This document shows, in pieces, positions 8,768 to 17,462 of a stretch of DNA of 64,000 nucleotides; the stretch's first letter is position 1; the number at the start of each line of letters is the position of its first letter. The notes under the pieces were generated by a model that worked only from the letters and a program-made list of their open reading frames with translations, did not search any database and was not told where the DNA came from. This DNA is from Thermoplasmatota archaeon. Lineage in GTDB: Archaea > Thermoplasmatota > E2 > DHVEG-1. The DNA lies in NCBI GenBank assembly GCA_016930995.1, contig JAFGFQ010000045.1, positions 1 to 64,000 of the forward strand, in the 5' to 3' direction. A program made the position numbers and the translations under genes.

Positions 8768-10699
8768 ATGAAGAAAGTAATGACAATAATCCTATTAGGT
8801 GTCTTACTTGTGAGTGGATTAACAGCAAGTAACGCCTCAAAGCCAGAATACAACACAGAGAAAAAAACTGAAACAATCACTTTATCTGAACTTACCATGG
8901 ACGAAGCTGGCACGTATGCTTCCATTGCATTTCTTGAATCCACTTCCCAGCTGATGAATCCCGGTGAGCCAGTGATACCTCGGATCAACCGAGTCTATGT
9001 TCTTCCTTTCCAGTCAGAGGACATACGAGTCTCTATAGATTTTTCACAACCTATCACCTACCATCTTGGAAAATTACTGCGTCCCGCTCCAGAGCCACAG
9101 ATAGATGGTATTCAGAAAAACACTCTAGTAACCCCTTTAGAAGAGATATATCAAAGTAATCAACTCTATCCAGCGGAGTCGTTTACCTATAAAACTCGTA
9201 CAGGGCTTGATGGAGAACAACACGTAGTGTTCCTCTCCATTACCATTTACCCGGTTCGTTATTCACCTCTAGAAAACACCCTCCAGGTCAGCAAGGAGAG
9301 TACGATTTCAGTAACTTACGAACAACCCACCCAGCCAAAGCTATTCCCAAATGATTTTAATTTACTCATTATGGCTCCAGCTCAGTTTGAAGAGGCATTA
9401 CAGCCTTTAGTAGAACATAAGAACGCCTTTGGGATGAACACAACATTTGTCACCCTTGAGACAGTCTATACTGAAATAACCACGGGTAGAGACGATGCAG
9501 AAAAGGTAAAATTCTACATCAAGAATGCGACAGAAGAGCTTGGAATAACGTATGTGCTCCTCGTTGGTGGTATGACCTATCAAAAGGAACAATGGCTTTT
9601 CCCGGTGAGATATACAAATAATCATGTTGGTGTTGGTTTTGAATTAGGGGTTCTGAGTGATTTGTACTTTGCTGACCTCTATAAGGATAATGGTACTGCG
9701 TTCGAAGATTGGGATAGCAATGGCAATGATATCTTCGCTGAGTTCACGTTAACGCAGAAAGATATCATTGATGGATCACCCGATGTCTATGTCGGTCGAC
9801 TCCCCTGTAGAACTGTTAAAGAAGTACAACTCATCGTTGAAAAAATAATTAATTACGAGTCGAGCCCAGCTGCTGATGAATGGTTCAAACGTATGATTCT
9901 CATTGGTGGTGATACCTACCCAGAATCTGGTGGGGTAGGAGCATATGAGGCAGAACTTGATACAAACGTCTCCGCAAATTACATGACCGGGTTTGAATTC
10001 GAACGATTATGGGCATCAACTGGTACATTGACTGGCCAAAAAAGCGTTGAACAAGCAATTAATACTGGTGCTGGTTTTATCCATTGTGCAGGTCATGCGA
10101 ACCCTTCGACACTTGTGACTCATCCTCCTTTGAATAAAACAGAAAAGATCACCATCCTTCGAATGTATAATATTCCACCGATGAATGCATTCTACGCACT
10201 CTTTTACCAGGGAAAAGGTCTTTCTGGTTTTATCCAATCACTTCGAGAACAATGGATGCCGCAGTTGTCGAATGGTGAAAAACAACCAATTGTGGTCGTC
10301 GGAGGCTGTCATAACAGTCAGTTCAACGTCACTCCCTTGAATATCCGTGAATATGGATTTGCTTATGCCTATGGATGGGGGATTCACGCTCCCAAATGTT
10401 GGAGCTGGTGGCTTACAGTAAAGGAGAATGGCGGTGCGATTGCTACAATGGGAAACACAGGTCTTGGAATGGGTGTGCCAGGGTTTGAATACCCCACTGG
10501 TCTTGACGGATGGCTTCTCCCACGGTTTTTCTACAACTATGGACAGCTCGGCAGACATCATGTCGGGGAAGCCCACAGCGCTGCCATCACCGATTATGTC
10601 AATGAATTTGACATCAACGTTGATGATGCGGATCGTCAGATGGTAGAACAGTGGATCCTTCTTGGAGACCCTAGTCTCATGATTGGAGGATATTCCTAA
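8768..10699 (+). CDS. Secreted C25 (gingipain-like) cysteine peptidase
   Basis: 643 residues from ATG 8768 (AGGGG upstream; the in-frame ATG at 8750 lies ahead of the predicted transcription start). A Sec signal peptide (MKKVMTIILLGVLLVSG) is followed by a propeptide-like region to about residue 195 and the C25 domain. Catalytic residues are visible as GAGFIHCAGHANP (H439, H443) and IVVVGGCHNSQFN (C514). The domain also has DLYFADLYKDNG, FEDWDSNGND and the closing LGDPSLMIGGYS. Such enzymes are extracellular endopeptidases; detrital protein degradation is the likely role. A paralogue that lost the catalytic His is at 57021. Confidence 0.9.
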   Translation: MKKVMTIILLGVLLVSGLTASNASKPEYNTEKKTETITLSELTMDEAGTYASIAFLESTSQLMNPGEPVIPRINRVYVLPFQSEDIRVSIDFSQPITYHLGKLLRPAPEPQIDGIQKNTLVTPLEEIYQSNQLYPAESFTYKTRTGLDGEQHVVFLSITIYPVRYSPLENTLQVSKESTISVTYEQPTQPKLFPNDFNLLIMAPAQFEEALQPLVEHKNAFGMNTTFVTLETVYTEITTGRDDAEKVKFYIKNATEELGITYVLLVGGMTYQKEQWLFPVRYTNNHVGVGFELGVLSDLYFADLYKDNGTAFEDWDSNGNDIFAEFTLTQKDIIDGSPDVYVGRLPCRTVKEVQLIVEKIINYESSPAADEWFKRMILIGGDTYPESGGVGAYEAELDTNVSANYMTGFEFERLWASTGTLTGQKSVEQAINTGAGFIHCAGHANPSTLVTHPPLNKTEKITILRMYNIPPMNAFYALFYQGKGLSGFIQSLREQWMPQLSNGEKQPIVVVGGCHNSQFNVTPLNIREYGFAYAYGWGIHAPKCWSWWLTVKENGGAIATMGNTGLGMGVPGFEYPTGLDGWLLPRFFYNYGQLGRHHVGEAHSAAITDYVNEFDINVDDADRQMVEQWILLGDPSLMIGGYS

Positions 10700-10768
10700 A
10701 CCTCCTCTTCCTCCTTTTTTTTATTTTTTTTATGGAAATGTTAATACGACCCCTGTTTATCGTATCGA

Positions 10769-11422
10769 ATGACTATGAGTCGTTTATATAACAAGCAACC
10801 TACCCGTTCAACAACATTTCTATATAATGATTTAATCTTCGAGAGTCATCCACAGGTCTATGAGCCTGCTGAGGATTCCTTTCTTCTTTTAAAGTCAATA
10901 CAGATCCAGCCACAGGATGTCATCCTGGAACTTGGGACCGGATGTGGACTGATTGCCTTAGAATGTGCTCGAGTAGGAGCACACGTCGTCTGTACCGATA
11001 TCAACCCATTTGCTGTTCAGTTGACCCGTCGAAATATTTCGCGGAACACACATCTTCTCCAAGGTCCTGTCGAAATACGACACGGTGATTTGTTTTCTGT
11101 TCTAGACAACCATGAACTATTCAATACTATCCTGTTTAACCCACCCTACCTCCCAACAACAACACAAGAGAAAATCGGAGGCTGGTTTGATATCGCAATA
11201 GATGGGGGTCCCGATGGTCTGAGAGTGATACGCCGATTTCTTGACAACGTCTCTTTCTATCTTTTACCGAAGGGGTCTGCGTATTTCGTATTTAGTTCTC
11301 TTTCGAAACGCCGCACACTAGAACACTATCTGAAAAAGCAACGATTGTCCGCTCGAATTGTTGCTCGTCATCTCTCAGATGATGAGGAACTTGATGTCTA
11401 TTGTGTTACTCCGACAAATTAA
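10769..11422 (+). CDS. HemK2/PrmC-like N5-glutamine methyltransferase
   Basis: 217 residues, SAM-dependent Rossmann methyltransferase. YEPAEDSFLLLKSIQ at the N-terminus and LELGTGCGLIALECA (motif I), CTDINPFAV (motif II) and the catalytic NPPYLPT (motif IV) are those of HemK2/Mtq2 proteins. The archaeal and eukaryotic branch methylates the Gln of the GGQ loop of release factor aRF1/eRF1. The gene precedes the mtrA-mtrH cluster by 46 bases on the same strand, so co-transcription is possible, although a functional link is not evident. Confidence 0.88.
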   Translation: MTMSRLYNKQPTRSTTFLYNDLIFESHPQVYEPAEDSFLLLKSIQIQPQDVILELGTGCGLIALECARVGAHVVCTDINPFAVQLTRRNISRNTHLLQGPVEIRHGDLFSVLDNHELFNTILFNPPYLPTTTQEKIGGWFDIAIDGGPDGLRVIRRFLDNVSFYLLPKGSAYFVFSSLSKRRTLEHYLKKQRLSARIVARHLSDDEELDVYCVTPTN

Positions 11423-11468
11423 AATCAGATGGTATCGTTACGTTATCTCATTAAAAGACTGTGACCAT

Positions 11469-12038
11469 ATGACCAGCGAGTACTACCCCTGGGGCGGTGA
11501 ATTTACTGTGGGCGCATCAAACGGATGTGTCGCTGTTGTATTACTAAACATCCAGTACACTCCACCAGAGTCCGTCGCCATCTACGGTCGGTTGAAAACT
11601 GAAAATATCGGGATAGAAAAAATAATCGCCAACACCATATCAAACCCTGCTCTTCGTTTTCTCATTCTCTGTGGAGAGGATATCAGAGGGCATCGTTCCG
11701 GGTGTTCTCTTATCTCGCTACATAAAAACGGTATTGACCATAACCATCGAATCATTGATGCACCAGGAGCTATCCCGTACATTGAAAATTTAAAGCAAGA
11801 GGCAATCATAAGATTCCAGCAACAACTTCAGGTTGTTGATTTAATCGGTCTAACAGATACAAAAAAAATCGAAGCAATTATCAACCAATACACAGCGAAA
11901 ACACCATCATCCTTCGGAGAACCGTATATTGCAATACGACTGAAGCCACAGGCTACCATAAATCTCACAGACAACCGTGCGTTACATTCACGGATTGTGA
12001 TTGATTATTTAGGAAAAGTACGGAAAAGAGGCGAGTAA
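11469..12038 (+). CDS. mtrA: Soluble MtrA-like corrinoid protein
   Basis: 189 residues from ATG 11469; the longer frame upstream would run inside the preceding gene and does not resemble the family. It matches the cytosolic domain of methyltransferase subunit A: YYPWGGEFTVGASNGCVAVV, KTENIGIEKIIANTISNP, FLILCGEDIRGHRSG (H75, the cobalamin axial ligand position), and PGAIPYIENLKQEAIIRFQQQ. The C-terminal membrane helix of methanogen MtrA is absent, so it is a soluble methyl-corrinoid carrier not tied to a sodium pump. The stop codon abuts mtrH. With MtrH and core MetE next door, transfer of a methyl group from a pterin to cobalamin for methionine synthesis is the inferred role. Confidence 0.88.
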   Translation: MTSEYYPWGGEFTVGASNGCVAVVLLNIQYTPPESVAIYGRLKTENIGIEKIIANTISNPALRFLILCGEDIRGHRSGCSLISLHKNGIDHNHRIIDAPGAIPYIENLKQEAIIRFQQQLQVVDLIGLTDTKKIEAIINQYTAKTPSSFGEPYIAIRLKPQATINLTDNRALHSRIVIDYLGKVRKRGE

Positions 12039-12941
12039 ATGTTTTCTTTTACAAAGGAACAAAAAGTATTCGACATCCAAGGTATATCATTCGGCGGACA
12101 ACCAGGGATGTATCCTACGGTTCTATTTGGAGGTCTATTCTTCAAAGGAGAACCTGATTTTAATGATGCGAAAAGACATCTTCTCACTATTTCTGAACTC
12201 AGCACACACACGGGTACCCCTGTGATCCCTGATATCTTCATTCGAAAAATCGAATATGTCGCACCCATTCTCTCCTTTATAGAAAAAACAATTCCTAAGA
12301 CACTACCGTTCTCTGTTGATATCATTGATCCATCAATAAAAATTGAGGTTTTGGCACAACTCGCAGATAAAAAGTTACTCAAGAGGACCATTTATAATTC
12401 CATTCATATTGGGAGCACCCAACAGGAACTGGAAGCATTGCGAAATCACACCCCTGAGATGGTCATTGTTGTCGCATTCAATCCAAAAGATAAATCACCT
12501 GACGGAAAAATAGAGGTTTTAGAAAACGGGGCGCATCTCACCGACAAAGGGCTTCTGGAAATTGTTCGTTCAATACCGGTTGAGAAAATCCTGGTTGATA
12601 CCGCTGCTCTTGCTCCCGGTGAAAATAGCGGTGCGGCAATCGCTGCTATCCCGGTCATCAAAGAAGAATACGGTCTTCCAACCGGATGCGCTATTCATAA
12701 CGTGGTGGAGAAATCACGGTGGTTGACCGATTATCCCCACGCAAAAAAAACCGTTGACGTCTCCTCGAATTCATCCATATCGCTCTTCGGGGGAGACTTT
12801 GCGATTTTTGGTCCGATTGAAAACGCTGATCTGGTGGTGCCACTGATGAGTTGGCATGATATCCTTATTTCCGAATATACTGAGAATTATTTTGGCGTAA
12901 ACCCGGTCGTATCGCATCCTCGGAGGATACTTGTGAAATGA
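12039..12941 (+). CDS. mtrH: MtrH-like methyltetrahydropterin:corrinoid methyltransferase
   Basis: 300 residues starting immediately after the mtrA stop. The TIM-barrel pattern of MtrH is clear: FDIQGISFGGQPGMYPTVL at residues 11-29, GTPVIPDIFI, ENGAHLTDKGLLEI, KILVDTAALAPGENSGAA, GCAIHNVVEKSRWL. MtrH transfers the methyl group of methyl-tetrahydromethanopterin (or another reduced pterin) to Co(I) of MtrA. No MtrB, C, D, E, F or G gene is here, so the pair works apart from the methanogen membrane complex. The following gene overlaps by 4 bases (ATGA). Confidence 0.92.
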   Translation: MFSFTKEQKVFDIQGISFGGQPGMYPTVLFGGLFFKGEPDFNDAKRHLLTISELSTHTGTPVIPDIFIRKIEYVAPILSFIEKTIPKTLPFSVDIIDPSIKIEVLAQLADKKLLKRTIYNSIHIGSTQQELEALRNHTPEMVIVVAFNPKDKSPDGKIEVLENGAHLTDKGLLEIVRSIPVEKILVDTAALAPGENSGAAIAAIPVIKEEYGLPTGCAIHNVVEKSRWLTDYPHAKKTVDVSSNSSISLFGGDFAIFGPIENADLVVPLMSWHDILISEYTENYFGVNPVVSHPRRILVK

Positions 12942-13837
12942 GGCACATGGTGAAGACCAGCGTTATCGGATCATACCCGGTCCAGCTCAATACCATGGAG
13001 TTCATGAATGACTATTTCTCTGGAAAAGAGACATCCTGGGAACACCATATACAGCAGGCAATCCATGACATGGTTACCGCTGGAATCTCTTATGTCTCAG
13101 ATGGACAAACCCGGGATCCCTTTATCCAACTCTTCACTCGGCACCTTAGGGGATGTAGGGTTCGACAGCGAACAGAAGTTGTAGGACCTGTGCAGTATGG
13201 TCATCCTATCATTGTCCCTGATCAAATAATCGCGACACAATACCTCCCAAGGGAGGTTGGACTTATCGGGATTCTCACCGGACCATTTACCCTGATGAAA
13301 TCCTCTATCGACACATTTTATCATGATGAAAAACAATTATGCTTTGATTTTGCTGCTGCCCTTCATAAAGAAGCAGAACTCCTGCAGGACCATGTTGACT
13401 TCATCAGTATCGACGAACCATTCTTTTCCAATGAACTGCCCGAGTATGCACAAGAACTGATTGGTATAATGACAACCGGATTGTCATGTCCGACTCGTCT
13501 GCATGTCTGTGGTGATGTGTCTAGAATCGTCCCTCAACTGGCTGACCTGCCTGTGGACATCCTTTCCCATGAGTTTAAAGCATCATCACATCTCTTTGAT
13601 GTGTTCTACCAATACTCTTGTTCAAAAAAAATGTGTATCGGGGCTGTTCGATCTGATGATACTACCATTGAATCTGTTGATGAAATTGTTCAACATGTTC
13701 ATAAAGCATTGGATATCTTTGGGGAGAATGTTGTGCAGATCGCCCCTGATTGTGGTCAGCGTCTCCTCCCTCGAGAAATTGCATTCAAAAAATTACAGCA
13801 TCTTGCAGTTGCAGGAGGACTTATCAATGGCCGATAG
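12938..13837 (+). CDS. Core MetE-type methionine synthase (catalytic domain only)
   Basis: 299 residues, equal to the C-terminal catalytic half of cobalamin-independent methionine synthase and lacking its N-terminal folate-binding half. SVIGSYPV opens the barrel; zinc-site candidates are RLHVCGDV (His and Cys), a Glu in ILSHEFKAS and the Cys of IAPDCGQR. Core-MetE proteins take methyl groups from a methyl-corrinoid and pass them to homocysteine. Overlap with mtrH (ATGA) and the soluble MtrA two genes upstream give a complete pterin to corrinoid to homocysteine chain. A second in-frame start (12947) is possible. Confidence 0.88.
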   Translation: MRHMVKTSVIGSYPVQLNTMEFMNDYFSGKETSWEHHIQQAIHDMVTAGISYVSDGQTRDPFIQLFTRHLRGCRVRQRTEVVGPVQYGHPIIVPDQIIATQYLPREVGLIGILTGPFTLMKSSIDTFYHDEKQLCFDFAAALHKEAELLQDHVDFISIDEPFFSNELPEYAQELIGIMTTGLSCPTRLHVCGDVSRIVPQLADLPVDILSHEFKASSHLFDVFYQYSCSKKMCIGAVRSDDTTIESVDEIVQHVHKALDIFGENVVQIAPDCGQRLLPREIAFKKLQHLAVAGGLINGR

Positions 13838-14153
13838 GGAAGTCCCTTTGGTTAAAGCAAAAAAAACCATGGAAAAAGACGTCAAATTGGATCCACAAGG
13901 GTTCATTGTCATCGAAGTCCATCCCCGGGAGATCCGAGTTGAATACTATTCGAATGTCTACAAAGAAAACCGGATCGTCTCTGGTCGTCTGGAGAAGGTT
14001 TTTATCGGAACCACAGCCGATGCCCTTTCTGATACCATCGCTCAGCATGTTCCTTTTTTACGACCAGAGCATTATCTGTATCTTGGTCGTGAGTTACAGA
14101 AAGCACAAATAGCCTTGGAACAAAAGAAGAAATATGTGCAGGGCGGCTGTTAA
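13827..14153 (+). CDS. Small DUF4346-like protein in the mtrA-mtrH-metE cluster
   Basis: 108 residues from ATG 13827, preceded by GGAGG at 13815-13819 and overlapping the core-MetE stop by 11 bases. Sequence includes DPQGFIVIEVHPREIRVEYY and HYLYLGRELQKAQIALEQ and ends in GGC. The pattern resembles DUF4346, a domain known from archaeal pterin-related proteins with a dihydropteroate-synthase-like part; this assignment is from memory and moderate. The tight coupling suggests a subunit or accessory factor of the methyl-transfer system. The C-terminal Cys is a possible ligand. Confidence 0.7.
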   Translation: MADREVPLVKAKKTMEKDVKLDPQGFIVIEVHPREIRVEYYSNVYKENRIVSGRLEKVFIGTTADALSDTIAQHVPFLRPEHYLYLGRELQKAQIALEQKKKYVQGGC

Positions 14154-14363
14154 CCTCTGATTATTTTTTCCTCATGTCGTATTATTTTCTTTTTCCGTTG
14201 AATCAACTGGACTTTTTTCTTTAGGGATTCCATGTCCCTTTTATCCATTTTTTGTTTTGTATGAAAATATTTTTTATCCCGGGGTGGTTGGTAGGCGGAT
14301 CGCATGATCCAGACATCCTTTTTTGTAAAATGATAGGAACACTATGAATAAAAAATAGGTGGT

Positions 14364-15134
14364 TTATTTACATTTCTCTAGAAAACCCTCGGTATCGAGG
14401 AGGAATTCTGTTTTTCCGTTCTGCCATTTTTTTACCACATTTTTTAATATGATCCTGTCCCCGGTTTTATACGATTGGATTTCTTTGACGTGGTCGTCCC
14501 ATAGGATTACTTCTCTTTTGATGTTCTGATTCTTAATCGTAATCGTTGTGACAAAACCGATGTCCCCATTGTCCTTAAAAAATGCCTTTGTTGACTCTTT
14601 ATGAAGTAAAACCCCGGTAATCTCCTCCCCATGGTTTTGTTCCTTTTGCATTGAAAGGTCCACGGGTTCGACCTCTAAAAGCCCCCATCGCCCCAGATTG
14701 ATTTCTATTCCACCCGTGTACCCCTGTTTGGTGTACCCGTTGATGATTTTTAACCATGTCCCTTGTTGTATTTCTTTGTTTTTTATATATTCGATATCCC
14801 CGTTCCAAAGCACGAGGCGGCAGGTGGCGCTCTCATCTGTTATCTCAAGGTTGATGACCTTCCCTGCAGACCCATTTTTTCTTTTAAAAGTCCTCGAATC
14901 GGAGATATTTAAAACCCGTCCGATGACTGTATAATCGCCATTTGTTGCAAGGTCGCAAATTTTTGTGACACTTTGTTTATTCTGCCCAAGTTCATCAACC
15001 AATAAAAAAGCTAAAGTATCCTTGTCAATGAGCTCCTCGTATTTCTTGTATCGTGTTTGTATTTCTTTTTCAATCTCTTTTTTTGATTTTATATCAGCGA
15101 TGAGTTCGATAAGTTCTGTTTTGTTCTTATGCAT
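14364..15134 (-). CDS. RPA-like single-stranded DNA-binding protein (two OB folds)
   Basis: 256 residues. A helical N-terminus (about 1-60) precedes two OB folds: TVIGRVLNISDSRTFKRKNG with LEITDESATCRLVLWNG (about 68-150), and EITGVLLHKESTKAFFKDNG with REVILWDDHV (about 170-250). The variant ITDExxxxRLVLW pattern is that of archaeal replication protein A subunits, which coat single-stranded DNA in replication and repair. It stands alone, with 210 bases to the upstream cluster on the other strand. Confidence 0.88.
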   Translation of the reverse strand: MHKNKTELIELIADIKSKKEIEKEIQTRYKKYEELIDKDTLAFLLVDELGQNKQSVTKICDLATNGDYTVIGRVLNISDSRTFKRKNGSAGKVINLEITDESATCRLVLWNGDIEYIKNKEIQQGTWLKIINGYTKQGYTGGIEINLGRWGLLEVEPVDLSMQKEQNHGEEITGVLLHKESTKAFFKDNGDIGFVTTITIKNQNIKREVILWDDHVKEIQSYKTGDRIILKNVVKKWQNGKTEFLLDTEGFLEKCK

Positions 15135-15574
15135 CCACGACGAAAGTAGGTATGTATTTTTCTTACTTATACTCTCCTATGATTCTCTAAAAAGGAAGGG
15201 GTGGTAGTTGGGATTGCAAGTAGGTAGAGATAGGATGTAAGTCACAGAGAACTCTTATGTTGACCGAATTGTTTTTTGTTGATTTTTCCACGGATATGTT
15301 GTTTTTTCGTCATAATAGTCTTTCTTTTTTTTCTTGTGATAACGATACTGCTGTTTATTATCCCATTTCCCTCCATATTCTTTCTGTCGGTATTGTTTCA
15401 TCTCTTCACCTCGCTTTCCGTTCTCCTCTTGGTAGAACGCATGTTGGATTCTCTGACTAATGGTTTATATATTTACTCTGTGAAAATGTCAAAACGCAAA
15501 AAACAAAGGGTCAAAAATCGTGTAAAAATATATAAATAGATTTTCTTTTATATAATGGTTTGAGGATCGATACT
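15135..15574. other. Divergent intergenic region
   Basis: 440 AT-rich bases between the RPA-like gene and the lipoprotein hydrolase. Short T-rich open frames exist but have no coding character. A/T boxes suitable as TATA elements lie at about 15463-15475 and 15527-15535, and GAGGATC serves the gene at 15575. Nothing else is recognised. Confidence 0.4.
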
Positions 15575-17356
15575 ATGAAAAACAACAAATGTATTGGCGT
15601 CGTAATTATTGGTATTCTGCTTTTTTCACTCCTGTTTGCGGGTTGTGTCACACCACAACAGTTGATGATTCCCATGCGGGATAATGTACGACTTGCGACG
15701 GATGTCTATGTCAAAACACAAACTCAGCCACATGGTGCGATACTTATCCGAACACCGTATAATAAAAATTTGCTTTTACTCATTGGGATGAACTGGGCGA
15801 AGAATGGTTGGCCGACGGTCATTCAAGATATGCGAGGAAGATTCGGTTCAGAGGGGAATGACACGGTTTTTAGAAACGAGCAGACCGATGGTCCAGATAC
15901 ACTTATGTGGATAGCAGACCAAACATGGTCGAATGGCAAGGTCGCAACCTTTGGCGGCTCAGCGTTGGGAATAACCCAGTACCTCACTGCTGGTGCCAAC
16001 CCGTCGCAGCTTGCTTGCCAATACATCCAGGTAGCAACCCCGAACCTCTACAAACATGCGATGTATCCTGGTGGAGAATTCAGAAAAAACATGGTCGAAG
16101 GATGGTTAAAAGGACAAGGGAGCGAAGAGATACTTCCGGAACTCTGGGCTCATGAAAACTATACGATGGAGTATTGGACCAATGTGTCATTGGATGATAA
16201 CTGGCAGGATGTCAACATCCCTGCAATCCATATCGGTGGATGGTATGATATCTTCACGCAAGGAACCATCGATGGGTTTTGCGGATATCAATATCATGGT
16301 GGTCCAGACGCTCAAGGGAAATCCAAGTTAATCATGGGACCCTGGACTCATGGAGGGGCAGGAGGTACTAAGCAGGGCGAGCTAACGTATCCTGCAAATT
16401 CGATTGATACCTTCTCTCAAACCCTCTTTTGGAAAATGGTGGATCAATACACGATGGGCATACCAACTGATTTTGACGCAACACCCGCGGTCAGCTATTA
16501 TGTGATGGGTGATGTCGATAATGCATCTGCCCCAGGAAATGAATGGCGGTTTGCTAATGGCTGGCCTCTTGCTTCGGTTGAACGTATGTGGTATCTTCAA
16601 CCAGATGGAAGTCTTCAGACTACGATGCCAACAGGAACCATGCAGTTCACCTACACCTACGATCCAGATGACCCGGTTCCAACCCTTGGTGGGGGAAATC
16701 TTCTGCTTCCTGCAGGACCGTTTGATCAGCGACCTGTGGAAAATCGCTCTGATGTGCTCATTTTCACAAGCCCTGTATTACAACAACCCTATGAGGCAAC
16801 AGGGGCGATTACTGCACGATTGTTTGTTTCTTCTGACTGCCCTGACACGGATTTTACCGTGAAACTTACTGATGTCTACCCAGATGGACGTTCGATGTTA
16901 ATCATAGATGGTATTCTCCGGATGAGAAATAGGAACGGAACGGATCATTGGGAACTGATGGTGCCGGGAACAATCTATCAGGTGGATGTTGACCTCTGGA
17001 GCACGTCGTATGTCTGGAACACGGGTCATCAGATTCGCGTGGATATCTCTTCTTCAAACTATCCCCGTTTTCTTAACAATCCGAACACAGCGGATGGCAT
17101 TTATCAGAACAACACCTCTGTTATTTCCCAGAATGTTCTCTATGTTGACAGCCTTCATCCCTCTTGTCTAATACTCCCTGAGATACCGATCAATACCACA
17201 ACAAATCCTCACCAGGACTGGATTTCTCCGTTGCAGCACTATCGAAGTACCGATGATTCTGCGTTGCGTCTTTTCCCAAAAAAACTTCATAGCATTCTTG
17301 AGCGCTTTGTAGATAAGCATCCACTCAGTCAGTATCGTTCATTTTTAATGATTTGA
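15575..17356 (+). CDS. Lipoprotein CocE/NonD (S15 X-Pro dipeptidyl-peptidase) family hydrolase
   Basis: 593 residues from ATG 15575 (GAGGATC upstream). The signal sequence ends in a lipobox-like LLFAGC, so it is probably anchored outside the membrane. An alpha/beta hydrolase follows: MIPMRDNVRLATDVYV, VIQDMRGRFGSEG, and the nucleophile elbow TFGGSALGITQY. PWTHGGAGG supplies a candidate His. The C-terminal jelly roll (about 370-560) has TGAITARLFVSSDCPDTDF and WELMVPGTIYQVDVDLW, as in CocE and glutaryl acylases. Substrate may be peptides or esters; extracellular scavenging is inferred. Confidence 0.88.
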   Translation: MKNNKCIGVVIIGILLFSLLFAGCVTPQQLMIPMRDNVRLATDVYVKTQTQPHGAILIRTPYNKNLLLLIGMNWAKNGWPTVIQDMRGRFGSEGNDTVFRNEQTDGPDTLMWIADQTWSNGKVATFGGSALGITQYLTAGANPSQLACQYIQVATPNLYKHAMYPGGEFRKNMVEGWLKGQGSEEILPELWAHENYTMEYWTNVSLDDNWQDVNIPAIHIGGWYDIFTQGTIDGFCGYQYHGGPDAQGKSKLIMGPWTHGGAGGTKQGELTYPANSIDTFSQTLFWKMVDQYTMGIPTDFDATPAVSYYVMGDVDNASAPGNEWRFANGWPLASVERMWYLQPDGSLQTTMPTGTMQFTYTYDPDDPVPTLGGGNLLLPAGPFDQRPVENRSDVLIFTSPVLQQPYEATGAITARLFVSSDCPDTDFTVKLTDVYPDGRSMLIIDGILRMRNRNGTDHWELMVPGTIYQVDVDLWSTSYVWNTGHQIRVDISSSNYPRFLNNPNTADGIYQNNTSVISQNVLYVDSLHPSCLILPEIPINTTTNPHQDWISPLQHYRSTDDSALRLFPKKLHSILERFVDKHPLSQYRSFLMI

Positions 17357-17462
17357 TAGTAAAAATATTCACCAGTCCGTTACGTGATACTATCTGTATT
17401 TTCGTAATGCTTATATGATAAAAGCAGATATGCATATGCAAGTACATATGCATAAGGATGGG

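Noticed and set aside
11469..12941. mtrA and mtrH as evidence of methanogenesis
   Set aside because: MtrA lacks the membrane helix, MtrB-G and mcr genes are absent, and the neighbour is a methionine synthase, so biosynthesis fits better.
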